NCBI RefSeq assembly: GCF_042214795.1
Contig: NZ_CP090177.1
Location: 1,054,001 to 1,118,000, forward strand
Source: Arcobacter iocasae
GTDB lineage: Bacteria > Campylobacterota > Campylobacteria > Campylobacterales > Arcobacteraceae
Length of the DNA stretch: 64,000 bases
Direction of reading: 5' to 3'
The position numbers and the translations under genes are program-made. Below, in pieces: positions 34,361 to 43,439 of the stretch. The first letter of the stretch is position 1, and every line of letters begins with the position of its first letter. The notes beneath the pieces were generated by a model that was not told where the DNA came from, did not search any database, and was given only the letters and a program-made list of their open reading frames with translations.

Positions 34361-35466
34361 TGATACCTGTAAATACTCCAATCTTTAATGGTAATGAAAA
34401 AAAATATCTAAATGAATGTATAGATACAGGATGGATAAGTAGTGAAGGTCCATTTATCCAAAGATTTGAAAAAAAAATGGCATCTTATATAGGACGAAAA
34501 CATGCTACTGCTTGTGCAAATGGAAGTGCAGCATTAGATATTGCAGTTAAAGCATTAGAACTAAAAAAAGATGATGAAGTAATAATCCCCTCATTTACAA
34601 TAATTTCATGTGCTCAATCTCTAGTTACTCAAGGTATAAAACCAGTACTTGTAGATAGTCATTTTAATACATTTAATATGAATGTAAATGAAATAGAAAC
34701 AAAAATAACGAATAAAACAAAAGCCATAATGATAGTACACATATTTGGACTTACCGTTGATATTGATCCAATATTAGAACTTGCAAAAAGGTATAACCTT
34801 AAAATTATAGAAGATGCAGCGGAAGTACATGGACAAGAATATAAAGGCAAAAAGTGCGGTAGTTTTGGAGATATAAGTATTTTCAGCTTTTATCCTAATA
34901 AACAAATAACTACTGGTGAAGGTGGTATGCTTCTTACAAATAATGAAAACATTGATAAAAGAGCTAAAAGCTTGAGAAATCTTTGTTTTTCTACAGATAG
35001 ATTTATTCATGAAGAACTTGGATGGAATTATAGAATGACAAATATGCAAGCAGCACTTGGTGTTGCACAACTTGAACAAATTGACACAATAATTGAGAAA
35101 AAAAGATGGATAGGAAATACATATAATGATTTATTAAAAGATATTGAATCAATTAATTTACCTATACCAAATACAAATTATTGTGAAAATATTTATTGGG
35201 TATATGCGATTACACTAAAAGATACATGTACAAAAAATGCAAAAGATATTATCTCAGAACTTGGAGAATATAAAATAGGTAGCAGACCATTTTTTTATCC
35301 AATGCACAAGCAACCAGTGTTTAATAAAATGGGATTGTTTTTAAACGATAATTTGCCATATAGTGAAAAACTTTATGAAAAAGGTTTTTACATACCAAGT
35401 GGTTTAGCTTTAACTAAAGAGCAAATAGAAAAAGTATCAGAAGTATTACATAAGGTTTTAAAATGA
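34357..35466 (+). CDS. GDP-perosamine synthase-like aminotransferase
   Basis: PLP-dependent DegT family enzyme, 369 residues. Features closest to perosamine synthases (Per/RfbE): CANGSAALDIAVKALEL, VDSHFNTFNMNVNEIETKI, IIEDAAEVHGQEYKGKKCG, and the PLP Lys in FSFYPNKQITTGEGG. NYRMTNMQAALGVAQLEQ is also typical. It would convert GDP-4-keto-6-deoxymannose, the product of Gmd (59461), to GDP-perosamine. The following gene is an amino-sugar-type methyltransferase. The family assignment is firm; the substrate is an inference from similarity and the presence of gmd. Confidence 0.78.
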   Translation: MMIPVNTPIFNGNEKKYLNECIDTGWISSEGPFIQRFEKKMASYIGRKHATACANGSAALDIAVKALELKKDDEVIIPSFTIISCAQSLVTQGIKPVLVDSHFNTFNMNVNEIETKITNKTKAIMIVHIFGLTVDIDPILELAKRYNLKIIEDAAEVHGQEYKGKKCGSFGDISIFSFYPNKQITTGEGGMLLTNNENIDKRAKSLRNLCFSTDRFIHEELGWNYRMTNMQAALGVAQLEQIDTIIEKKRWIGNTYNDLLKDIESINLPIPNTNYCENIYWVYAITLKDTCTKNAKDIISELGEYKIGSRPFFYPMHKQPVFNKMGLFLNDNLPYSEKLYEKGFYIPSGLALTKEQIEKVSEVLHKVLK

Positions 35467-36218
35467 ATCAGTTTGGAGATTTATATTCACAATATTACGA
35501 TTTACTTTATAGTGATAAAGATTATGAAAAAGAAGTTGATTATGTAGAAAGATTAATTAAATCAAACCTTCCACAAGCAAAAACTATTCTTGATATGGGC
35601 TGCGGAACAGGAAAGCATGCTGAACTTTTTTGCAATAAGGGATACAAAGTTCATGGAATTGATTTAAGTGAAGATATGCTTAAAATTGCACATGAAAGAG
35701 CAAGGAACAAAGAAGATAGATTATCTTTTAGCCAGTCAAAAATTCAAGATTTGAATTTACGTAAAAAATTTGATGTTGTAATTTCATTATTTCATGTAAT
35801 GAGTTATCAAAACTCTAATGAAGAACTTATAAAAGCTTTTGAGGTTGCTAAAACTCACTTAAATACAAATGGGGTTTTTATATTTGATTTTTGGTATGGA
35901 CCAGCTGTATTAACTGATTTACCAACGACTAGAATAAAAAGATTAAAAAATGAACATATTAATGTTACGAGAATTGCAGAACCAACATTAGAATGTCAAA
36001 AGAACTTAGTTAATGTTAGCTACAATATATTTATTGAAAATAAATTATCTAAAAATATTATACAAAAAAATGAATTACATCAAATGAGATATTTTTTTGA
36101 TACAGAACTTGAACTTATTTGTGAAAAAGAAGGATTCAATATTGAAGAAAAAAGAGAATGGTTGGATTCTAAAAATCCAAATTTTAATAGTTGGAATGTT
36201 GTATGGATTCTAAAATGA
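35463..36218 (+). CDS. TylM1/DesVI-like sugar methyltransferase, probably N-methylating
   Basis: 251-residue class I methyltransferase. Its first 120 residues resemble the N,N-dimethyltransferases of deoxyamino sugars: YSQYYDLLYSDKDYEKEV, ILDMGCGTGKHAELF, GIDLSEDMLKIAHERA and KFDVVISLFHVMSYQ. It overlaps the perosamine-synthase-like aminotransferase by 4 bp. The natural reading is methylation of the new 4-amino group, giving an N-methylated perosamine (inference). An O-methyl role cannot be excluded by sequence. Confidence 0.75.
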   Translation: MNQFGDLYSQYYDLLYSDKDYEKEVDYVERLIKSNLPQAKTILDMGCGTGKHAELFCNKGYKVHGIDLSEDMLKIAHERARNKEDRLSFSQSKIQDLNLRKKFDVVISLFHVMSYQNSNEELIKAFEVAKTHLNTNGVFIFDFWYGPAVLTDLPTTRIKRLKNEHINVTRIAEPTLECQKNLVNVSYNIFIENKLSKNIIQKNELHQMRYFFDTELELICEKEGFNIEEKREWLDSKNPNFNSWNVVWILK

Positions 36219-37393
36219 AAAAAATTGCATTTATTTGGCCTGCAGGATTTCCTTTAAATAGAATGATTTGGCCACAAGATTTTCTTAATATATTAGCAAA
36301 TTATTTTTTCATTGATTTATATTGGGGACAAAAAGAAAATCATTTTCAAGGTAGTACACTTAAACTTCATGAAAATATTAATGTAATTAGCTATGGAATT
36401 TTAGAGCACTATGTAAAACAAGATTTTAGTGATATTAAACCATACCTTATTGAAAGCTTAACATCTGGAAATATTCAATATCTATATAATTCTATACAAA
36501 AAAACAACTACGACTATTGTATTGCTAATGAAAAAAGCTCGTTAGTTATAGCAAAAGAATTTATGCAAAAAAACACTAAAATTATTTATTGGCCTACAGA
36601 ATTATATACTATGGAAAGCCATGCTGACTCTCATCATAGGCTGCCTATTCAACTTGATTATGAAAGAAAAGTTATAAACTCAATAGATTTGATAATACAT
36701 GCTGATGAAAATAGAGAAAAGGAATTTTTTAGAATTTGTCAAAAAGAATTTTTTACAAAAAAATTATATTTTCCTATTTCACTTAAACGAGAAAAAATAT
36801 CAAATTCTACAAATAAATCATATCATAATCTATTTAATCTAGAGAAACAAAAGAAAATTATTTTATACAATGGATTGATTTCTGTCCATAAAAGATTTAT
36901 TATTGATATAGTAATAGCAGCACAAAAAATGCCAGAAGAAGTTGTAGTAGTATTAAGTGGTCTACATAATGGTGATTCTGAATTACTTAGAATAATCAAA
37001 TTATTAGATAAAAAAGGTCAAATATTTATTGATACTATTTTGCATAGTCCAGAAGAAAGACATAATTTATTTTGTACTGCAGATATTGGTTTAGCATTTT
37101 ATGTAGAAGATGATGTAAATGAACTGTTAACTATTATGTCATCAGATAAAATAGCCTCATATACTAGAGCAGGTCTTCCAATAATAAGTTTTGACTATAG
37201 TAATTATATAAATATTTATGGAAAAGTAAAATTTGGAATTGGAATAGATGAATTTCAAAATATAAACAGAGCGATAACAGAAATCTTAGCTCATTACGAT
37301 GAATATTCAAAAAATTCACTAAGTGCCTATGAAAAGTATTACTGTCTTGACAATAATATTAATTCACTATTAAAAACATTAGATAAATTATAA
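36215..37393 (+). CDS. GT-B glycosyltransferase
   Basis: About 392 residues. Two Rossmann-like halves: N-terminal KKIAFIWPAGFPLNRMIWPQ and C-terminal KKIILYNGLISVHKRFIID, VVVVLSGLHNGDSE, then FCTADIGLAFYVED and SDKIASYTRAGLPIIS, which occupy the GT4 donor-site positions. I use the ATG at 36215 (ATGA overlap with the previous stop); the frame extends to an ATG at 36191. Donor unknown. Its position after the aminotransferase/methyltransferase pair hints that it may transfer that amino sugar. Confidence 0.75.
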   Translation: MKKIAFIWPAGFPLNRMIWPQDFLNILANYFFIDLYWGQKENHFQGSTLKLHENINVISYGILEHYVKQDFSDIKPYLIESLTSGNIQYLYNSIQKNNYDYCIANEKSSLVIAKEFMQKNTKIIYWPTELYTMESHADSHHRLPIQLDYERKVINSIDLIIHADENREKEFFRICQKEFFTKKLYFPISLKREKISNSTNKSYHNLFNLEKQKKIILYNGLISVHKRFIIDIVIAAQKMPEEVVVVLSGLHNGDSELLRIIKLLDKKGQIFIDTILHSPEERHNLFCTADIGLAFYVEDDVNELLTIMSSDKIASYTRAGLPIISFDYSNYINIYGKVKFGIGIDEFQNINRAITEILAHYDEYSKNSLSAYEKYYCLDNNINSLLKTLDKL

Positions 37394-37407
37394 ATTTTGA
37401 GTCTTAA

Positions 37408-37932
37408 ATGATAAATAATCTTTTAAAGTGTAAACAAATAATTGCATCTCTAACAACTTATGATACAAGAATAAATTTTGAAAATGGGGTATCTCAAAAG
37501 AATATAAATTTATCACATATTGAATCCATGTTTGCTCAAACTAAGTTTGAAAAAAATCACAAAAATATATATAATACAAGAGTAACTAATAATTTTATTT
37601 CTAATAATCCGAACAATCAGATATTACTTACTAAGCTATTAAATAAACTAAATATAAATTTAAATCAATTAATTGAAAATAAAAAATTTATTCTATATGG
37701 TTATGGTAATATTGGGATTAATATTTACAATAATTTCAATAATCAAGTCATAGCAATAATTGATAAAACCTATAAAGTATTAAGGAATCAATATAAATTA
37801 GATATTTTTGGATTAGAAAAAATAAAGCAATTAGAGTTTGATTATGTTGTTATTTCTGTATTGGGAAGAGAAGAAGAAATAATAGATGAATTAATTAGAG
37901 ACTACAATTTAATAAATAAGAGGTTATCTTAA
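37408..37932 (+). CDS. Shrunken GT remnant plus Rossmann-like domain
   Basis: 174 residues. The first 17 residues end in IIASLTTYDTRIN, matching the start of the transferase at 38706 (IIASLTTYGTRIN). The next segment (INLSHIESMFAQTKFEKN) aligns loosely with that protein's INTVHIAIETILNQTFKAN. The rest of the catalytic domain is absent. From about residue 90 there is a compact Rossmann-like unit: KKFILYGYGNIGINIYNN, IAIIDK, FDYVVISVLGREEEII. The same unit closes the proteins at 40175 and 46419 and lies inside 44515. It looks like a glycosyltransferase gene that lost its middle by deletion. It may still be translated; function unknown. Confidence 0.6.
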   Translation: MINNLLKCKQIIASLTTYDTRINFENGVSQKNINLSHIESMFAQTKFEKNHKNIYNTRVTNNFISNNPNNQILLTKLLNKLNINLNQLIENKKFILYGYGNIGINIYNNFNNQVIAIIDKTYKVLRNQYKLDIFGLEKIKQLEFDYVVISVLGREEEIIDELIRDYNLINKRLS

Positions 37933-38024
37933 TGAACAAAAATAAATATGATTCTAAGAATCCTACAGAAACAACTTTTGCAGATTTTTACATTTTGAGA
38001 AAAAGCAATGATAAATCCATCTAA
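37932..38024 (+). CDS. Possible 30-residue ORF, doubtful
   Basis: An ATG overlapping the previous stop (TAATG) opens a 30-codon frame rich in Asn, Lys and Thr, ending inside the start of the next methyltransferase gene. No family is recognisable. It may be a leftover of a gene truncated by the same rearrangement that shortened its upstream neighbour, or a chance frame. Confidence 0.2.
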   Translation: MNKNKYDSKNPTETTFADFYILRKSNDKSI

Positions 38025-38709
38025 AAATCATACAAATAGAAAAGCACATAATTGGCTACTATATGACCAAGCAGATAAGTATTTGATTGAATATATACCT
38101 TTTTATAAAGGTGTAATGCTAGATTTAGGATGTGCAGACAAACCTTTTGAAGAATTTTTTAGACAATATGTTGATGAATATATAGGCGTAGATTGGTCAA
38201 ACACTATTCATAATAACAAAGCTGATATTGTTTCAGACCTAAATAAAAGGATTGATTTAGAAGATGCTTATGCAGATACAATTGTTTCTCTAAATGTATT
38301 AGAACATCTTTGTGAACCACAAGTTTTTCTCAATGAATGTCATAGACTTTTAAAAAATGATGGAACTTTAATTTTACATATACCATTTCAATGGTGGATA
38401 CATGAACACCCATATGATTACTTTAGATATACGCCTTATGGGCTAAGGTATCTTTTGAATAATGCGGGATTTTTAGATATTCATATTCAACCAAGCTCAG
38501 GTTTTTTTACAACTATACTATTAAAAATAAATTATTTTACTCAAAGAGCAATAAAAGGTTCAAAATTAAGAAAAAAAGTTATTAAAGGTATATTAATGCC
38601 AATTTGGTGGCTAAATCAAAAACTTGCCCCTAAACTTGATAATATGCATAGAGGTTGGTCTTTAGAGGCACAAAGTTTTTTTGTAATTGCAAAGAAAAAA
38701 GAAAAATGA
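38008..38709 (+). CDS. Class I SAM methyltransferase (Methyltransf_11 type)
   Basis: 233 residues. GVMLDLGCADKPFEEFF is the SAM loop, GVDWSN motif II, and SLNVLEHLCEPQVFLNECHR plus GTLILHIPFQWW complete the fold. The long C-terminal segment with PFQWWIHEHPYDYFRYT is common to methyltransferases of glycan clusters. No partner ring or zinc ribbon is present. The acceptor is unknown. The next gene's ATG overlaps the stop. Confidence 0.82.
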   Translation: MINPSKNHTNRKAHNWLLYDQADKYLIEYIPFYKGVMLDLGCADKPFEEFFRQYVDEYIGVDWSNTIHNNKADIVSDLNKRIDLEDAYADTIVSLNVLEHLCEPQVFLNECHRLLKNDGTLILHIPFQWWIHEHPYDYFRYTPYGLRYLLNNAGFLDIHIQPSSGFFTTILLKINYFTQRAIKGSKLRKKVIKGILMPIWWLNQKLAPKLDNMHRGWSLEAQSFFVIAKKKEK

Positions 38710-40151
38710 CTTCAAAAAATAGAATAATTGCATCACTAACAACTTATGGGACAAGAATAAATACTGTACATATTGCAATTGAAACTATTTTAAATCAAAC
38801 ATTTAAAGCGAATAAAGTTATCCTTTGGCTTGCAGAAGATGAGTTTCAAGAAAAATCTATTCCTGAGAGTTTGAAAAAATTACAAAATAAAGGTTTAGAA
38901 CTCAATTTTTGTGAAGACATAAAATCTTATAAAAAACTAATACCAACACTTGAGAAATATCCAAATGATTTAATTATAACTTTTGATGATGATATTATTT
39001 ATGAGAAGGATATTATTGAAAAATTAGTGGACGCGTATAAAAAAGAACCTATGGTAGTTCATTGTGCGCGAGGTCATAGAATAAGATTTGATAAGGATAA
39101 CAATGTACGTTCATATAATCAATGGGAACATTGTTCTGAAGTATTTAAAGAAGGGTTTGAAATATTTCCCACAGGCGCAGGTGGTATTCTATATCCTCCT
39201 GACTGTTTTGATAAAGAGATAACAAATAAAAATATTTTCATGACGTTAGCCCCACATGGAGATGATATATGGTTTAAAGCTATGACCTTAAGAAATGGTA
39301 TTAAATCTAAAATAATATCGCAAAAAAATAAAAAATACATGGATTTAAAATATATTGAGAATACACAAGAAAATGGCTTGAGTTTATTAAATATTGATGA
39401 AATAAATGGTAATAATAAACAAATAAATCAAGTGTTTAGTAAATATAACCTATTTGATTTTTTAAATAAAAATGGAAGAATGAAAACAAAACGATATTGT
39501 CCAATTTGTAATACTAGTACACACAAGTTTAGCCCTTATGGCGTAGCCATGAGAGAAGATGCAATGTGTCCCACATGTAGATCAGTTGAAAAGGATAGAT
39601 TGGTTTGGTTATATTTAATTAAGCAAACTAATATTTCAAGTAATCCAAATATAAAAATGCTTCATGTCGCACCAGAAAAAATATTTCAAAAAATATTTCA
39701 AAAGTTACTCAAAAATAATTATATATCAGTAGACTTACATGATAAAAGTGCCATGATTAAGATGGATATAACAAACATAAGATTTGATGACGATAGTTTT
39801 GATGCAATATACTGTAGTCATGTTCTCGAACATGTAGTTGATGATAGAAAAGCTATGAAAGAATTAAATAGAGTATTAAAAAAAAGTGGCTGGGCTATTT
39901 TAAATGTCCCTATAGTCTATAATGACAAACCAACATTTGAAGATTTCTCTATTGTTGATCCAATTCAAAGAACAAAAATTTTCGGGCAAGCAGATCATGT
40001 TAGAAATTATGGCACAGATTATAAAGATAGATTAGAGGGATCAGGGTTTAAAGTAAAAACTATATATCCAAAAGATTTTTTAACTCAAGATGATATAGAA
40101 CTTATGAGAATTACCCCTTCAGCAGGTGAAATTTACTTTTGTACGAAATAA
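38706..40151 (+). CDS. Fused glycosyltransferase and zinc-ribbon methyltransferase
   Basis: 481 residues in three parts. Residues 1-255: a GT-A-like domain with IIASLTTYGTRIN, LIITFDDDIIYEKDII (DxD-type) and a FPTGAGGILYPP acceptor segment. Residues about 258-300: a zinc ribbon (RYCPICN ... CPTCRS). The remainder: a class I methyltransferase with MLHVAPEKIFQKIF, SVDLHD and IYCSHVLEHVVDDRKAMKEL. I chose the ATG at 38706 (ATGA overlap); the frame extends to an ATG at 38655. The fusion suggests that one residue is added and then methylated, possibly capping a chain (inference). Confidence 0.78.
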   Translation: MTSKNRIIASLTTYGTRINTVHIAIETILNQTFKANKVILWLAEDEFQEKSIPESLKKLQNKGLELNFCEDIKSYKKLIPTLEKYPNDLIITFDDDIIYEKDIIEKLVDAYKKEPMVVHCARGHRIRFDKDNNVRSYNQWEHCSEVFKEGFEIFPTGAGGILYPPDCFDKEITNKNIFMTLAPHGDDIWFKAMTLRNGIKSKIISQKNKKYMDLKYIENTQENGLSLLNIDEINGNNKQINQVFSKYNLFDFLNKNGRMKTKRYCPICNTSTHKFSPYGVAMREDAMCPTCRSVEKDRLVWLYLIKQTNISSNPNIKMLHVAPEKIFQKIFQKLLKNNYISVDLHDKSAMIKMDITNIRFDDDSFDAIYCSHVLEHVVDDRKAMKELNRVLKKSGWAILNVPIVYNDKPTFEDFSIVDPIQRTKIFGQADHVRNYGTDYKDRLEGSGFKVKTIYPKDFLTQDDIELMRITPSAGEIYFCTK

Positions 40152-40174
40152 TATATTAAGGTAAAGGAAGTAAT

Positions 40175-41794
40175 TTGAATATTTTGCATGTAATTTCTGG
40201 TAATTTAGATGGTGGAGCAGCAAGAGGTGCATTTTGGCTCCATACTGCATTAAAAGAATTGCATATAAACTCTAAAATTATTACCACTAGTACCAAAATA
40301 ATTGAAGATACTGATATTATTTATGTGTCAGAGGATAACTATTACAGGAGAAGATTAGAACAAATAGTCTTAGATAAAAATTATCCTAATAGAACAAAAC
40401 AAATATTTTCTACTGGATTATTTGGGTTCGACATAACAAAATTAAAGGAATTTGAAGAAGCAGATATTATACATCTTCATTGGATAAATGACTCCTTTAT
40501 TAAAATTGAAGATATAAAAAAATTCAAGAAACCAATAGTTTGGACAGTTAGAGATTTATGGCCTATGACAGGAGGTTGCCACTACCCAATGGATTGTAAA
40601 AATTTTTTTGATAAATGTGGTGCTTGTCCCCAAATTTCAAGTAATGATCAATATGATTTATCAAATAAGATCCTTCAACTTAAGAAAGATTCTTTCAACT
40701 CAAATATACAAATTGTTGGTATTAGTAATTGGGTAACAAATAATGCTAAAAAAAGTTCTCTTTTTAAGAATTTTAATATAAAAAGAATATTTAATAATGT
40801 TAATAGCAAAACATTCCTTCCTCTTAATAAAGAAATATCTAAAAAAGAACTTTTATTACCCCTTGATAAAAAAATAATATTAGTGGGAGCTCAGAGTCTA
40901 GATGACGTTTATAAAGGTTTTTCTAAATTTATAAAAGCCATTTCTTATTTAAATAGAAATGACTATTTTTTATGCATATTTGGAGAAATAACTACTGATT
41001 TACTTATTCAAATAAATATGCCCCATAAACTATTCGGATTTGTCAAAAATAGTGTAAACCTAAACAAGTTATACTCTGCATCTGATGTTTTTGTTGCACC
41101 ATCAATAACAGAAGCATTTGGAAAAACAATTGTAGAATCAATGCTTAGTGGTACTCCTGCAGTATGTTTTAATGCAACAGGACCAAAAGATATTATTTCA
41201 CATAAAAAAGATGGATATAAAGCCAAACCATACTCTCCTAAAGACCTTGCAAATGGAATTGAATGGGTTATTAATAATACAAATTATAATAATTTGTGTC
41301 TAAAGACCAGAGAAAATGCAAAAGAAAAATTTGATAGTATAGTAATATCAGCTCAATATAAAAAATTATATGAAAGAATTATAAACAAAAAATCCTCTGC
41401 AAAAGTAATACAAAAAAGACTTCATACTGAAAAGAATCAAAATAATGACAAAATTAAAGATTTAGTTTTTGATGCTTTAACAACTAATAACTATAACTTT
41501 TCAATATTAATAAATAGTTTTTACTTAAATATAGAGAAACTAAATAAAAAACCTAATAAAAAATATATTATTTATGGTAATGGAACAATAAAAAAAATAA
41601 TAGAAGCTTTATTAACTAATAAAATTGTTGGATTTATTGATATTAATGATTCTAAAGATCATTCAAAAGTTTTAAGTAACTTAATATATGATAAAATCAT
41701 CATTAGTGTGATGGGAAGAGAAAAAGAAATACAAAATTATCTTACAAAAGAGATTGGTATTCACAAAAAAAAGTTATATATTTTTAAGATATAA
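40175..41794 (+). CDS. GT4 glycosyltransferase with C-terminal Rossmann-like domain
   Basis: 539 residues, start TTG at 40175 with AAGGAAG just upstream. The GT-B part (about 1-405) begins MNILHVISGNLDGGAARGAF and has TVRDLWPMTGGCHYPMDC with a Cys pair, KIILVGAQSLDDVYKGF and the donor motif SITEAFGKTIVESMLSGTP. The N-terminal GG-A-R pattern resembles WcaC-type colanic-acid transferases. The last 80 residues are the small Rossmann-like unit (KYIIYGNGTIKKIIEALL, VGFIDI, KIIISVMGREKEIQ). Donor unknown. The stop is followed by the decayed region at 41.8-42.9 kb. Confidence 0.8.
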   Translation: MNILHVISGNLDGGAARGAFWLHTALKELHINSKIITTSTKIIEDTDIIYVSEDNYYRRRLEQIVLDKNYPNRTKQIFSTGLFGFDITKLKEFEEADIIHLHWINDSFIKIEDIKKFKKPIVWTVRDLWPMTGGCHYPMDCKNFFDKCGACPQISSNDQYDLSNKILQLKKDSFNSNIQIVGISNWVTNNAKKSSLFKNFNIKRIFNNVNSKTFLPLNKEISKKELLLPLDKKIILVGAQSLDDVYKGFSKFIKAISYLNRNDYFLCIFGEITTDLLIQINMPHKLFGFVKNSVNLNKLYSASDVFVAPSITEAFGKTIVESMLSGTPAVCFNATGPKDIISHKKDGYKAKPYSPKDLANGIEWVINNTNYNNLCLKTRENAKEKFDSIVISAQYKKLYERIINKKSSAKVIQKRLHTEKNQNNDKIKDLVFDALTTNNYNFSILINSFYLNIEKLNKKPNKKYIIYGNGTIKKIIEALLTNKIVGFIDINDSKDHSKVLSNLIYDKIIISVMGREKEIQNYLTKEIGIHKKKLYIFKI

Positions 41795-41813
41795 AAAATA
41801 AAGATTACTAAGG

Positions 41814-42449
41814 AAAAATAATTATCCTAAAGTCTCAATTATTACTCCAAATTGCAATAAATTTTTAGAAGAGACTATTAAAAGTGTTATAAATCAAAAT
41901 TACCCTAATCTAGAATACATAATAATAGATGGGGCAACAATGATAAATCTATAGAAATTATTAAAAGATATAAAAAATATATCTCATATTGGATTAGTGA
42001 AAAAGATTCAGGAATGTATGAAGCTATACAAAAGGGATTTAACAAATCTACTGAAGATATAATGTGATGGCTTAATTCCGATGATAAATATCATGATAAA
42101 GCACTCTTTAATATTGCAAATATTTTCATGCAAAATCCTACTGTAAACTGGATAACAGGTGCAAATACATATTTTAATGAAGAAGATCAAACTTCTCATA
42201 CTAAACCATCTTTTCCACATAATAAATATTCACAATTTTTTATCCAAAAGAATTTATTTAGCAAAGTCTACTCTATGGTTAAGAAGTCTTTGGGGAAAAG
42301 TAGGTTCATACATTAACACAAAATTAAACTATGCAGGAGGTTTTGAATTATGACTTAGATTTAGTTCTAATCAACTAACCAAAAAATTTATGCATAAATA
42401 TATCGATGAACCAAATAGATGTCTTAAAAACGAAAATAAATTTTTTTAA
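41814..42449 (+). pseudogene. Decayed GT2 glycosyltransferase
   Basis: A family 2 glycosyltransferase can be read only across frames. It begins NYPKVSIITPNCNKFLEE and runs to LEYIIIDGAT, then meets a stop. After a frame change, SYWISEKDSGMYEAIQKGF follows, then TGA and WLNSDDKYHDKALF to GKSRFIH, then stop. After another frame change come SLWGKVGSYINTKLNYAGG, FEL, TGA and LRFSSNQ. No start codon survives. At least two frameshifts and two in-frame TGA codons make it non-functional. The GT2 domain at 44515 is a related intact type. A tail to about 42525 is noncoding AT-rich DNA. Confidence 0.85.
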
Positions 42450-42525
42450 TTTTTATGATAAGTCAATTTTAAAAGAAATTCAAATATTACACCTTAAAAT
42501 AATTTTACAAGTGATAAAAATAAAT

Positions 42526-42901
42526 CAAATGGAGAAAAAAATATAAAACTATTTATAGTAGGAAGAGATCACTACCCAGAATATTTTAAATTTTTATTTG
42601 AATATACAAAAAACTTAGGATTGGGAAAAGATGTAATTAGAATAGGTCCAGTTGATGATAATGATTTACACACCTATTATCAGATAAGTGACTTATATCT
42701 TTCCCTAAGTGAACATGAAGGATTTGGTATGCCGATTATTGAGACAATGAATTATAAAATCCCAGTTCTTGCATATGATAGTGGAGCAATCCCCTCAACT
42801 TTAGGGAAAAATGGACTTCTAAAAAGAAAAATACTTCTTTTATAAGTAAAGAAATATTAAATACATCTTAAAGAGTTTAATTACATAAATGTAAAAGAAT
42901 T
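42526..42901 (+). pseudogene. Duplicated fragment of the GT4 gene at 43440
   Basis: This is a near-copy of 44050-44475. Over the first 340 bases I count four substitutions and one missing A in a run (AAAAA here, AAAAAA there), which breaks the frame just after GKNGLLK. About 50 bp (44387-44436 in the intact copy) are then deleted at an AAA microhomology, and the match resumes with TACATCTTAAAGAG. The start of the gene is missing. It encodes only GRDHYPEYFKFLF to EHEGFGMPIIETMNYK. A non-functional remnant of a local duplication. The bases from 42902 to 42996 hold nothing recognisable. Confidence 0.9.
42526..42901 (+). repeat. Direct repeat, copy 1 (partner 44050-44475)
   Basis: Offset to copy 2 is 1524 bp throughout the aligned part. 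A homologous recombination event between the copies would delete both small coiled-coil genes and the first two thirds of the GT4 gene. Confidence 0.9.
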
Positions 42902-42996
42902 CTAATCTAACTATAGTAAAATAACATATCATATTTTATAAAAAGTTAAATCAAATCTAGTTAATATGTATTTATAAATTAGTAAAAGGAAACTCT

Positions 42997-43179
42997 TTGG
43001 ATAAAGAAATTCATAAACTTAATAAAAAAATAAATTTACAAAAAAAACAAATAAAAAATCTAAACAAAATACTTACTAATTATGAAAATAACTTAAAAAA
43101 TATCATTAATCAAATTTTAGATGATAAGAATAAAGAAATAATAGAAAATATAAAAAATAAACTTGAAGGTAATTTATGA
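42997..43179 (+). CDS. Small coiled-coil protein, first of a pair
   Basis: 60 residues, starting at a TTG with AAAAGGAAA 5-7 nt upstream. Almost entirely a Lys/Asn/Glu/Ile-rich helix with heptad spacing (KLNKKINLQKKQIKNLNK, then YENNLKNIINQIL), so a coiled coil is likely. It resembles the next protein in pattern: I-x-K-L at the start, QK-x-x-I in the middle, then a Tyr. No known family. Its place between a decayed transferase and an intact GT4 gene suggests a scaffold or length-control partner for glycan assembly, which is speculation. Confidence 0.5.
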   Translation: MDKEIHKLNKKINLQKKQIKNLNKILTNYENNLKNIINQILDDKNKEIIENIKNKLEGNL

Positions 43180-43424
43180 AAGACAAAGAAGAAAAAATAT
43201 TTAAATTAAAACAAACAATTAAAGATCAAAAAAGGACAATTAGACTTCTTGAAAAGAAGATTTCTACATATGATGAAAAATTTATTTCTCAAGAAATCTC
43301 AAAATCTATTTTTCATCATAATCAAGCAATCAATCATAGAGTTGATCAATTTTTATTTGATGCTAAAATTTTAATTGAAAAAGATTCAGAATTATTAAAA
43401 AAAGTAAAAAAACTCAAATTTTAG
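43176..43424 (+). CDS. Small coiled-coil protein, second of a pair
   Basis: 82 residues, ATG overlapping the previous stop (ATGA). The N-terminal half is a coiled coil (IFKLKQTIKDQKRTIRLLEK) similar in pattern to the preceding protein. The C-terminal half (SIFHHNQAINHRVDQFLFD, then a Lys-rich end) is a different helical segment. No membrane span or signal peptide. The clean ATGA overlap and open frame in a decayed neighbourhood argue that the pair is still expressed. Function unknown. Confidence 0.6.
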   Translation: MKDKEEKIFKLKQTIKDQKRTIRLLEKKISTYDEKFISQEISKSIFHHNQAINHRVDQFLFDAKILIEKDSELLKKVKKLKF

Positions 43425-43439
43425 GAATCATCAATTTAT

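Noticed and set aside
34774..35079. Minus-strand open frame of 101 codons opposite the perosamine-synthase-like gene
   Set aside because: Lies fully inside a well-supported gene and has no recognisable family or ribosome site.
42065..42356. In-frame TGA codons next to or in place of Trp (TGA-TGG in the WLNSDD motif; FEL-TGA-LRF) as stop-codon recoding or selenocysteine
   Set aside because: The same gene has lost its start and has at least two frameshifts, so ordinary decay explains the stops. Intact genes in the window use TGA as a normal terminator.
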